8,454 nucleotides of DNA from CAYJAZ01 sp964371865 (GTDB lineage: Bacteria > Desulfobacterota > Desulfovibrionia > Desulfovibrionales > Desulfovibrionaceae): assembly GCA_964371865.1 (NCBI GenBank), contig CAYJOR010000092.1:1-8454 (forward strand). The letters are read 5' to 3'. The notes beneath the pieces were generated by a model. The model was not told the origin of the DNA and ran no database searches. It was given only the letters and a program-made list of their open reading frames with translations. Positions within the stretch are counted from its first letter, which is position 1. Each line of letters starts with the position of its first letter. Below, in pieces: positions 1 to 5,517 of the stretch. The translations under genes were made by a program, and so were the position numbers.

Positions 1-310
1 CTTTTGCAACATTTTCAAAATGATATTTTCCCTCGCTGACTGCTTTCTTTTCTTTGATTGCTTGAGCAGGGTTTATTCCATGGGCAATATTTATTCTATA
101 TTCATCACGTTTGGTACGAGCTTCAGATAAAGAAATTTCGGGAAATGTTCCTATGAGGAGTCTATACTCTTTTCCATCGTAGGTGTAACGAAATCTCCAT
201 ATCTTTTTGCCTGAGGGCATAATTTCAATGCAAAGTCCGTTTTCATCGCTGACAAGATATCTTTTATTTTTTATTATGAGATTTTTTACTGCTGTAGCTG
301 TCAATTTCAT
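1..310 (-). CDS. Tyrosine recombinase/integrase, N-terminal fragment (DUF4102 arm-binding domain)
   Basis: This is the first 103 codons of a site-specific tyrosine recombinase; the gene continues past the left edge. Reading leftwards from the ATG at 310, the protein begins MKLTATAVKNLI. It then shows the hallmarks of the N-terminal DUF4102 domain of P4/CP4-57-type integrases: a 'SDENGL' turn, 'PSGKKIWRFRY', 'IGTFPEISLSEAR', and 'HGINPAQ' leading into the core-binding domain. In this family the domain binds arm-type sites, while the catalytic Arg and Tyr residues lie further along and cannot be checked here. An AAGGAT Shine-Dalgarno lies 7 nt before the ATG, and no in-frame stop occurs. The gene points away from the 3' end of ssrA in the same direction as ssrA, the usual arrangement for islands integrated in tmRNA genes. 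The family call is firm; whether the gene is intact is unknown. Confidence 0.9.
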   Translation of the reverse strand, partial: MKLTATAVKNLIIKNKRYLVSDENGLCIEIMPSGKKIWRFRYTYDGKEYRLLIGTFPEISLSEARTKRDEYRINIAHGINPAQAIKEKKAVSEGKYHFENVAK

Positions 311-388
311 GCTATATCCTTATTTTGTGTTTGCTGTAACTATTCAATTATAAAGGAAAAATTCCTACTTGTTGTGAGCAGAAACTCA

Positions 389-417
389 ATTATAGCATAA
401 AATTTTGACGGTTACAA
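389..417 (-). promoter_or_regulatory. Predicted sigma70 promoter of the integrase gene
   Basis: On the minus strand, TTGTAA (417-412) is separated by exactly 17 nt from a perfect TATAAT (394-389). The predicted start is near 382, giving a leader of about 70 nt before the integrase ATG at 310. The -35 box overlaps the first of three CGGTT repeats (409-437), so a protein bound there could repress it. This is a motif reading only. Confidence 0.6.
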
Positions 418-437
418 GTCGGTTCACGAGTGCGGTT
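409..437. repeat. Three phased CGGTT repeats beside the integrase gene
   Basis: CGGTT occurs at 409-413, 420-424 and 433-437 on the plus strand, at 11- and 13-bp steps, so all three fall on nearly the same helix face. A further CCGA...TCGG pair lies at about 448-461. This stretch is visibly GC-richer than its surroundings. It sits between the integrase and its presumed attachment site, where arm-type integrase sites, excisionase sites or a repressor operator would be expected. Function is inferred. Confidence 0.35.
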
Positions 438-473
438 CCGAACATAGCCGAATTTTATCGGATTAAAAAGTAC

Positions 474-512
474 AAAAAAATAGCTATAATAGATTGAATA
501 TTATAGCTATTT
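474..512 (-). terminator. Rho-independent terminator of ssrA
   Basis: A perfect 13-bp inverted repeat (478-490 with 500-512, core ATAGCTAT) encloses a 9-nt loop. On the minus strand it is followed by a run of seven T (480-474). It begins 33 nt past the tmRNA 3' end, so it should end ssrA transcription before the integrase promoter. The stem has only two G:C pairs, but its length and the T-tract support the call. If the element integrated within the ssrA 3' end, this terminator is element-borne. Confidence 0.7.
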
Positions 513-544
513 CTTATTTATTGGGACAGTTTTTAATCGCTTAT

Positions 545-572
545 TGGTGGAGGCGGCGGGAATCGAACCCGC
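545..572 (-). other. Presumed element attachment site within the ssrA 3' end
   Basis: The T-arm and acceptor segment of tmRNA, ending in CCACCA, is a common core attachment site for DUF4102-type integrases, and one lies 234 bp away on the correct side. The exact core cannot be fixed, because the second copy expected at the far end of the element is outside the window. Inference from context. Confidence 0.35.
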
Positions 573-918
573 GTCCGCAAACAGTCCGCTCAAAACTTCT
601 ACAGGTTTAGTTCGTGTATAATACCCTTTTTACTCGCCCACGAACAGGCATAAAAAGGGATATATCCAAAGTCTTAGCTAGCTTGCCGGATATGAGCAAT
701 ATAGAGCGTCCCTCTAAGTTTTACACCAAGTATTCGTAGAGGAAGTCAGAATATTTGATGCGAAGGGCGAACCCTTCTGTGCTCTCACTGCAATTAAGCA
801 GCTAAAGCGTAGTCGTAATTATCGTTTGCAATTACAATTGTGCCGCTTTTTACGAGGCCAGCGGCGCCTCGACCTGCAATTTTGGTTTCTCCATCCACGT
901 CGAAACCAATGCGCCCCC
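545..918 (-). ncRNA. ssrA: Transfer-messenger RNA (tmRNA, one-piece)
   Basis: tmRNA rescues stalled ribosomes in trans-translation, with SmpB, and tags the stalled product for proteolysis. On the minus strand the mature RNA starts GGGGGCGC (918-911). It ends CGCCTCCACCA (CCA at 547-545), and the ends form a 7-bp acceptor stem with one G-U pair. A T-arm with GGTTCGATTCC precedes the acceptor end. The tag reading frame (829-794) encodes ANDNYDYALAA followed by TAA, matching the bacterial pattern of a resume Ala codon and a hydrophobic LAA end. A stem with a UUCG tetraloop (777-762) lies just after the tag, where the H5/pseudoknot region is expected. At 374 nt including CCA, the length is normal. 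Both ends and the tag agree, so the call is very secure. Its 3' end probably serves as the attachment site for the element at the left. Confidence 0.97.
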
Positions 919-934
919 ATATATGAGTCACATA

Positions 935-963
935 TACATAAACACTTATTCTAAAATTGTCAA
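935..963 (-). promoter_or_regulatory. Predicted promoter of ssrA
   Basis: On the minus strand a perfect TTGACA (963-958) is followed after 17 nt by TATGTA (940-935). The expected start, near 928, would leave about 10 nt of 5' leader before the mature tmRNA end at 918, to be removed by RNase P as for other pre-tmRNAs. The -10 is imperfect; the -35 and spacing are ideal. Confidence 0.55.
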
Positions 964-971
964 ATTCTAAT

Positions 972-988
972 AGAAAATTATTTTTTCT
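972..988. promoter_or_regulatory. AGAAAA-N5-TTTTCT dyad between ssrA and ahpC promoters
   Basis: The 6+5+6 inverted repeat AGAAAA/TTTTCT lies between the divergent -35 boxes of ssrA (958-963) and ahpC (1007-1012). In many bacteria ahpC is controlled by PerR, OxyR or Fur-like proteins that bind AT-rich dyads, so it is a possible operator. In AT-rich DNA such repeats also arise by chance, and it does not match a PerR box closely. The rest of 919-1098 holds only the two promoters and the ahpC leader. Confidence 0.25.
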
Positions 989-1006
989 TAATAGTAATAG
1001 CTCCTA

Positions 1007-1034
1007 TTGACAATAAGAAGAACTTGTGTAATTA
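1007..1034 (+). promoter_or_regulatory. Predicted promoter of ahpC
   Basis: A perfect TTGACA (1007-1012) is followed after 16 nt by TAATTA (1029-1034), preceded by TG (1027-1028) as in extended -10 promoters. The leader to the ATG at 1099 would be about 60 nt and contains a weak AGGCA/TGCCT inverted repeat (1045-1049 and 1060-1064). Confidence 0.5.
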
Positions 1035-1098
1035 ATATTCTTACAGGCAACAATGATTATGCCTTTATAAAAATACAATATGTTTTAGGAGAACTATT

Positions 1099-1662
1099 AT
1101 GTCTTTAATAAATAAAGAAGTATCTGATTTTTCAGTACAGTCATTTCAAAATAACGCATTCAATACTGTTACTAAAGCTGATATTTTAGGGAAATGGAGC
1201 GTTTTCTTCTTTTATCCTGCTGATTTTACATTTATTTGTCCTACTGAATTAGAAGATTTAGCTGATAAATATACAGAATTTCAAGCTGTTGGCTGTGAAA
1301 TCTATGCTGTTTCTTGTGATACTCACTTTGTACATAAAGCTTGGCATGATACTTCTGACACTATCAAAAAAATTAACTTCCCAATGCTTGCGGATCCTAC
1401 ACATGCTCTTGCAGAAGACTTTCAAGTATATATAAACGAAGCAGGTATTTCAGAACGTGGTAGTTTTATTGTAAATCCTGAGGGTAAAATCGTTGCTTAT
1501 GAAGTGCTTGCTGGAAACATAGGAAGAAGTGCAGAAGAACTTTTACGTAGAGTTCAAGCAAGTCAATTTGTAGCTCAATTTGGTAATGAAGTTTGTCCTG
1601 CAAACTGGAAACCAGGTGCTGCAACTCTTAAACCTAGTCTTGAACTTGTGGGTAAATTATAA
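1099..1662 (+). CDS. ahpC: Alkyl hydroperoxide reductase subunit C, typical 2-Cys peroxiredoxin
   Basis: This cytoplasmic peroxidase reduces hydrogen peroxide, organic hydroperoxides and peroxynitrite using a cysteine thiol pair. The 187-residue length equals that of classic AhpC. The peroxidatic Cys47 lies in FTFICPTE, after the conserved FFFYPADF strand. The resolving Cys166 lies in EVCPANWKPG near the C-terminus, and the ending SLELVGKL matches the family. The conserved Arg of the active site is in ERGSFIVNPEG. The start is well supported by TTTAGGAG 8 nt before the ATG. No ahpF or dedicated reductase is nearby, so the electron donor (AhpF or a thioredoxin-type system) is unknown. The gene is monocistronic: divergent from ssrA, convergent with the GGDEF operon, and followed by a terminator. 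In an anaerobe it would serve oxygen and peroxide tolerance. Confidence 0.95.
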   Translation: MSLINKEVSDFSVQSFQNNAFNTVTKADILGKWSVFFFYPADFTFICPTELEDLADKYTEFQAVGCEIYAVSCDTHFVHKAWHDTSDTIKKINFPMLADPTHALAEDFQVYINEAGISERGSFIVNPEGKIVAYEVLAGNIGRSAEELLRRVQASQFVAQFGNEVCPANWKPGAATLKPSLELVGKL

Positions 1663-1751
1663 TAATTTTATCTCTATAAAAATATCCTCCTCAATTACAT
1701 AAAACACAATATTATTTCAGTACACCTCCCCAAAGTACCTGGAAATAGGAA

Positions 1752-1777
1752 AGCCCGAACCATTTATGATTCGGGCT
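1752..1777 (+). terminator. Intrinsic terminator of ahpC, possibly bidirectional
   Basis: The 8-bp GC-rich stem AGCCCGAA/TTCGGGCT (1752-1759, 1770-1777) with a 10-nt loop is followed by ATTTTATTAT on the plus strand. It lies about 90 nt past the ahpC stop and 53 nt past the end of the convergent GGDEF operon. On the minus strand the tail is only TTTCC, so termination that way should be weaker. Confidence 0.8.
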
Positions 1778-1829
1778 ATTTTATTATAAACAAGTGCAGA
1801 AAATATGTTGAGTGTCAGAGGTATTTTAG

Positions 1830-3050
1830 CTAGGTAGGTTTTACAACAATTCTTTCTTTCTTCATTCTACGTTTATGCTCATACATTTTCATGTCAGCAG
1901 TTTTAATAATATCGTCAGCAGATGAGTAGATTGTATAATCGTCAACATAGCAGATACCATAACTTACTGAAGTTGGATAAGGTTTTTTGAATCCCCTTGA
2001 AATAAGAGAAACTTTTTCACCTGCTATATTCGCTTTATCTTGTGCATCATATGGAGTGAGCGCTTTATCAACTATAATAAACTCATCTCCGCCGACACGA
2101 GCTATTGTTGCATTTGTATAAACCTCTTTAAGAACATCAGAAACTGAAAGGATATAGAAATCTCCCTCATTATGACCATATGTATCATTAACCGTCTTGA
2201 GGCCGTCCATATCTACAAAGGTAACATAGAATGGTTCTTGATCGCTAAGAAAATGCTCTATTCTTGTGTAAGCAACATCTCTTACTTTCAGGGAAGTAAA
2301 TGAATCAATAGTAGCCTCGTCTGAGAGCTTTCTATATTCTTCTTTACCTATTTCTAATGCTTCTGAAAGTGACTCAAACTTATCTTTGTGACTATCGAGA
2401 ATTGTAAACATATAGTCATAAATAAAGCACACAAAGAAACCTATTAAAGAGCACAGCCCAGTTTTTATAACAAGCATAATAGCATTATCGTCTTCAATTT
2501 CTAAATTGTAGAGTAAGAAAGTAGTTACTAGGCAGTAAGCAAAAATAGCTGAGAGCACTACAAGTGAAAATTGAATTGATTTACCTTTTTTTATTACATC
2601 AGTGAAGCCAGTTTTTTTAAATATAATCCCAACAAGAAGAACATATGGTATGGTCACAAAAAAGAGAACAGTTGTAGTCATTATTCGTAGTTCTTGATTT
2701 ACTGAAAGTTCTAAAATTGAAAGGTCATAGGAGAGTGCGTAAGCTCCAATTATAATCATACGCACTGCAATAACATGTAAAGATAGTGTTAGAGCTCTAA
2801 AAAGCACAGTTGTAGTTGGTTGATTAAATATGAGTTTAACCTGTATAAAGTAAAGAGCAAATAGCACAAGTAAAGCAAAATATTCGTATTCAAAACTTAC
2901 ATAGAAAATATAATATAAGTAAAGAAAGGTATTGAAAAGTGTAGCAATTCCATATTTTATCTTTGTATCAGTCCCAAAGAGGCGTGTACTGTAATAGTAG
3001 AACGCACCCGCATAAAGGGTATAACCAATTGCAAAAAGAGTAAGTAACAT
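1830..3050 (-). CDS. Membrane-anchored GGDEF protein, putative diguanylate cyclase (canonical GGDEF, no I-site)
   Basis: Predicted to make cyclic di-GMP from two GTP at the inner membrane. Residues 1-220 form about seven hydrophobic segments (roughly 1-21, 33-51, 57-73, 84-105, 122-147, 160-182, 192-217). These belong to no sensor family I recognise. A charged linker (218-246) leads to the GGDEF domain. Catalytic features are present: metal-binding Asp280 in VDMDGLK, Asn288 and Asp297 in the NDTYGHNEGD stretch, and an intact GGDEF at 320-324. The usual DxLT entry motif is altered to DSFT (249-252). The RxxD inhibitory site expected at 311-314 reads YTNA, so product inhibition through a canonical I-site is unlikely. 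It is the second gene of a two-gene operon. Its ATG overlaps the upstream TAA by 1 nt, with a strong AAGGAGG 7 nt before it. No EAL domain is present. Activity is inferred from motifs. Confidence 0.85.
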   Translation of the reverse strand: MLLTLFAIGYTLYAGAFYYYSTRLFGTDTKIKYGIATLFNTFLYLYYIFYVSFEYEYFALLVLFALYFIQVKLIFNQPTTTVLFRALTLSLHVIAVRMIIIGAYALSYDLSILELSVNQELRIMTTTVLFFVTIPYVLLVGIIFKKTGFTDVIKKGKSIQFSLVVLSAIFAYCLVTTFLLYNLEIEDDNAIMLVIKTGLCSLIGFFVCFIYDYMFTILDSHKDKFESLSEALEIGKEEYRKLSDEATIDSFTSLKVRDVAYTRIEHFLSDQEPFYVTFVDMDGLKTVNDTYGHNEGDFYILSVSDVLKEVYTNATIARVGGDEFIIVDKALTPYDAQDKANIAGEKVSLISRGFKKPYPTSVSYGICYVDDYTIYSSADDIIKTADMKMYEHKRRMKKERIVVKPT

Positions 3051-4291
3051 TATTTATCCTCCTTTTGCATAGATTTTTTAGAGTAGAAAGAAACTTTATT
3101 TTCTCGCATTTTTGTATCTGCAAGCTCGACGATTGCATCAATTCCATTTCTTTTTAAGTCTTTAGTTACATAAAGACTACCAAGGCTTGCTGATGGAGTA
3201 AAATCGGCAATTTTTGGTTGCAGATGAATATGTTCTTGAATCCTGTTTGCAATAAAATCAATGTAGTCAGGTGAGGAGACATTTAAGATAATAACTAAAA
3301 ACTCATCACCGCTTATTCGAGCAGGGTAGTCATCATCACGCGTAGAAATTTTTATTGCATGAGCAATTGATTTTAGATAATCATCACCTTTTTCATGACC
3401 GTAAGTATCATTAACATATTTGAGAGCATTTACATCAAGGAATAAGAGACCAAATTCGACATCACTTTCATGGATAAAGTGTTTTAGTTTATCAAATATA
3501 AATTTTTTATTATAGAGTCTTGTGAGATGGTCAATAGAAAGTTTATCTATAACTTCTTTCTTTTGTGTTTGAAGGTTGTCATAGTTTGATTGTGCAATAT
3601 CTGATTCACGTTTATACTTATGTAAATTCACGAAGTTGATTGTGTAGAAAAATAGATAGTAAAATATTGTAAGAGAGACAAGCACAATAGCATATATTTG
3701 ATAAGCTTTTTCAGGATAATATAAATCAGTTACCAAGTAGTAGGCATCTGCACTAAGATAAAAAACTATAAATAGAGTTGTCAGTGCGTGAGTTTCTGAA
3801 TAAGGCGAACTTGTAGAAATGCGTGCAATATCGCGATTAAGTGCGAATTTCTGTAGAATAAAAATAGCAGATACTAAAATTGAAATTGAAAGAACAATTA
3901 GTTGGTCACTATATACAGATGTTCTTAAAACATCAACTGGCGAAATTTCGTAAATAAGACTAAAAGTCATGAGTAGAGGTAGTACAATAGAAGCAATATG
4001 GTAGGAAAATACAACAGCTCCAAAAAAGAGTTGTTTTAGAGTAGCTCTAGCAATAAATGAAAATTCAATAAAAAGAAGTACTAATATAGCAAAGAAAGAC
4101 AAATAAAAATAGTCAATCATTGCTGGAAAGAAAAAAGCTAAAAATACATTTATGCATGCCAAAAAAGCATGCGTAATCTTATTGTTTTTTGCATGGTTAA
4201 GGATTTTTGACGCATAATGGAAAATTATTAAACTATATATAAAAATAGAAATAAGTGCAATAATATTCCATAGATTTGAATTGTTTTCCAT
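3050..4291 (-). CDS. Membrane-anchored GGDEF protein, putative diguanylate cyclase (SGDEF variant with intact I-site)
   Basis: First gene of the GGDEF operon, 413 residues. The N-terminal part carries about seven membrane segments (roughly 8-27, 39-55, 63-80, 87-110, 126-148, 166-186, 197-219). A coiled-coil-like linker (220-250) leads to a GGDEF domain opening with the standard DHLTRLYN (254-261). Metal-binding Asp286 (in FLDVNALK), Asn294 and Asp303 are present. The signature reads SGDEF (327-331), with Ser in place of the first Gly; some SGDEF proteins are active, so this is a variant rather than clear loss. The inhibitory RxxD is present as RDDD (318-321), in the exact spacing of known I-sites. 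It may thus act as a feedback-inhibited cyclase or a c-di-GMP-binding partner of its neighbour. Start: the ATG at 4291 lacks a Shine-Dalgarno, but the first membrane segment begins at residue 8 and no better start is evident. Confidence 0.82.
   Translation of the reverse strand: MENNSNLWNIIALISIFIYSLIIFHYASKILNHAKNNKITHAFLACINVFLAFFFPAMIDYFYLSFFAILVLLFIEFSFIARATLKQLFFGAVVFSYHIASIVLPLLMTFSLIYEISPVDVLRTSVYSDQLIVLSISILVSAIFILQKFALNRDIARISTSSPYSETHALTTLFIVFYLSADAYYLVTDLYYPEKAYQIYAIVLVSLTIFYYLFFYTINFVNLHKYKRESDIAQSNYDNLQTQKKEVIDKLSIDHLTRLYNKKFIFDKLKHFIHESDVEFGLLFLDVNALKYVNDTYGHEKGDDYLKSIAHAIKISTRDDDYPARISGDEFLVIILNVSSPDYIDFIANRIQEHIHLQPKIADFTPSASLGSLYVTKDLKRNGIDAIVELADTKMRENKVSFYSKKSMQKEDK
3058..3064 (-). 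promoter_or_regulatory. Strong Shine-Dalgarno for the second GGDEF gene
   Basis: AAGGAGG (3064-3058, minus strand) lies 7 nt before the ATG at 3050, inside the end of the upstream gene. Together with the TAATG overlap, it indicates independent strong initiation plus coupling. By contrast, the first gene of the operon has no visible Shine-Dalgarno. Confidence 0.75.
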
Positions 4292-4375
4292 AAGATTTAT
4301 TTATTGTTATATAGAATGCTACACGCACATTTATTGACATTTGTTTTAGAAGCTGACATTGAAACTAGTTCATAA

Positions 4376-4404
4376 ATTATATCTTTTCTATTATTGCTTG
4401 TCAA
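4376..4404 (-). promoter_or_regulatory. Perfect-consensus sigma70 promoter of the GGDEF operon
   Basis: On the minus strand, TTGACA (4404-4399) and TATAAT (4381-4376) are separated by exactly 17 nt, which is the full consensus. The start would be near 4369, leaving a leader of about 77 nt to the ATG at 4291. I recognise no riboswitch fold in that leader. The 13-bp dyad at 4395-4407 covers the -35 box. Confidence 0.8.
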
Positions 4405-4407
4405 GCA
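4395..4407. promoter_or_regulatory. Dyad TGCTTG-T-CAAGCA over the -35 box (candidate operator)
   Basis: TGCTTG and CAAGCA form a perfect 6+1+6 dyad containing the whole -35 hexamer of the GGDEF operon promoter. A one-nucleotide centre excludes a hairpin, so a dimeric DNA-binding protein is the simpler reading. Repression of an otherwise consensus promoter would be the expected effect. The regulator is unknown. Confidence 0.4.
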
Positions 4408-4441
4408 TAAAGGAATAAAATCTTTTCATTACGCTAACAAT

Positions 4442-4472
4442 TTGTGATTGTTTAGAAAAAAAGAATTATAAT
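4442..4472 (+). promoter_or_regulatory. Possible promoter of the PP-loop/bactofilin genes
   Basis: A perfect TATAAT (4467-4472) is preceded at 19 nt by TTGTGA (4442-4447). The -10 is convincing; the -35 is weak and widely spaced. It would drive the TtuA-like gene and the bactofilin, with a leader of about 85 nt. Nothing else recognisable lies in 4473-4564. Confidence 0.4.
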
Positions 4473-4564
4473 AATATATCTGAGTTATCAATTTTAAAGG
4501 CTTGCTATTCTTTTAAAGAGAGTATACAAGATTCTAATAAAACTAAAATTTTTGAGTGAATAAT

Positions 4565-5485
4565 ATGAAATGTACACGCTGTAAAGAACCTGCAATAGTA
4601 GCTTTACCTAGTCATAATGCGGCTTTTTGTGAGCCATGTTTTTTAGAATTTTTTTCTCGTCAAGTAGAAAAAGGAATAAAAGCCGGTCCAATGCATAAAG
4701 GACCACTTTTTACGCACTCCGATAAAATTCTTGTTGCTCTTTCCGGGGGGAAAGATAGTCTAGCGCTGATGCTAGAACTTTCTTTACAAGGATATGATGT
4801 AACAGGCCTACATATTGATCTTGCAATTGGTGAATCATCAGTTAAAGCTCGTGGAGTTTGTGAGAGATTTTGCAACAAACACGGTCTTGAGTTGATTGTG
4901 AAAGAAATGGCAAGCGAGGGGGTTCCAATCCCAAAAGTTAAAGCCAGATTAAAAAGACCAATTTGTTCAGCTTGTGGTAAAATTAAAAGATACTATTTCA
5001 ATAAAACAGCACGTGAATTAGGGTTTTCAGCTCTTGCAACGGGGCATAATTTAGATGATGAAGTTGCACGTCTGTTTTCTAATACATTACGGTGGGATAA
5101 AGGTTATCTTAGCGATCAAGGCCCTCTTCTTGAAGATACAGAAGGATTCGGAAGAAAAGTTAAACCTTTATGGCGTTTAGGTGAATTTGAAACAGCAAAC
5201 TATGCTTTTTTGAAAGGTATAGAAAATCATCATGCGCCTTGTCCTTATTCAAGTGGTGCAAGTTTTACAAAATTAAAAAACATCTGGGTAGACCTTGAAG
5301 AAGCGATGCCTGGAAGAAAACTTGATTTTTATCAAGGATTCCTTGAAAGAGGAAGACCGGTTTTTGAGGCAGATGAAAAGGAATTTGGTCAAACATTAGA
5401 GCCGTGTACTGAGTGTGGATATCCAACCTCTGCCGGCGTATGTGGGGTTTGCCGCATTAAGCAAGCGCTCGCAGAAGATGAGTAA
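4565..5485 (+). CDS. TtuA/NcsA (Ctu1)-like tRNA 2-thiouridine synthetase, PP-loop ATPase
   Basis: Predicted cytoplasmic enzyme that adenylates a tRNA uridine and replaces its C2 oxygen with sulfur. An N-terminal zinc knuckle carries C3/C6 and C22/C25, with H17 between. The PP-loop is SGGKDS (60-65). Candidate iron-sulfur ligands are C134 and C137 (ICSAC) plus C226 (APCPYSSG), in the TtuA arrangement. GHNLDDE (160-166) is the conserved family motif. A C-terminal zinc ribbon has C281/C284 and C293/C296. Both terminal zinc modules distinguish it from TtcA and MnmA. Length is 306 residues from the ATG at 4565, chosen because GAG (4554-4556) lies 8 nt upstream; the in-frame GTG at 4556 has no Shine-Dalgarno. 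The target position (U54 or U34) cannot be told from sequence, and no sulfur-carrier gene is adjacent. The bactofilin follows closely, probably co-transcribed. Confidence 0.85.
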   Translation: MKCTRCKEPAIVALPSHNAAFCEPCFLEFFSRQVEKGIKAGPMHKGPLFTHSDKILVALSGGKDSLALMLELSLQGYDVTGLHIDLAIGESSVKARGVCERFCNKHGLELIVKEMASEGVPIPKVKARLKRPICSACGKIKRYYFNKTARELGFSALATGHNLDDEVARLFSNTLRWDKGYLSDQGPLLEDTEGFGRKVKPLWRLGEFETANYAFLKGIENHHAPCPYSSGASFTKLKNIWVDLEEAMPGRKLDFYQGFLERGRPVFEADEKEFGQTLEPCTECGYPTSAGVCGVCRIKQALAEDE

Positions 5486-5503
5486 TACTTATGTTTTCAA
5501 GAG

Positions 5504-5510
5504 AAAGGAG
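5504..5510 (+). promoter_or_regulatory. Shine-Dalgarno that sets the bactofilin start
   Basis: AAAGGAG lies 7 nt before the GTG at 5518. The upstream in-frame ATG at 5491 has no comparable site. It decides the start in favour of the GTG. Confidence 0.75.
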
Positions 5511-5517
5511 TAGTGCA

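Noticed and set aside
545..620. Free-standing tRNA gene suggested by the T-arm and CCA end
   Set aside because: The acceptor partner is at 918-912 and the tag frame lies between, so this is the tRNA-like end of tmRNA.
1830..4291. GGDEF genes as cargo of the ssrA-integrated element
   Set aside because: They lie on the other side of ssrA from the integrase, so they are outside the presumed element; no second attachment site is seen on this side.
4292..4369. Possible c-di-GMP riboswitch in the GGDEF operon leader
   Set aside because: The leader is only about 77 nt, very AT-rich, and lacks the GC-rich paired helices and conserved core of GEMM or c-di-GMP-II riboswitches.
4660..4878. Minus-strand open frame opposite the PP-loop gene
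   Set aside because: It overlaps the PP-loop active-site coding region; no recognisable domain or ribosome site.
5491..5517. ATG at 5491 as bactofilin start
   Set aside because: The extra nine residues are not family-like, and a strong AAAGGAG sits inside them, ideally placed for the GTG at 5518.
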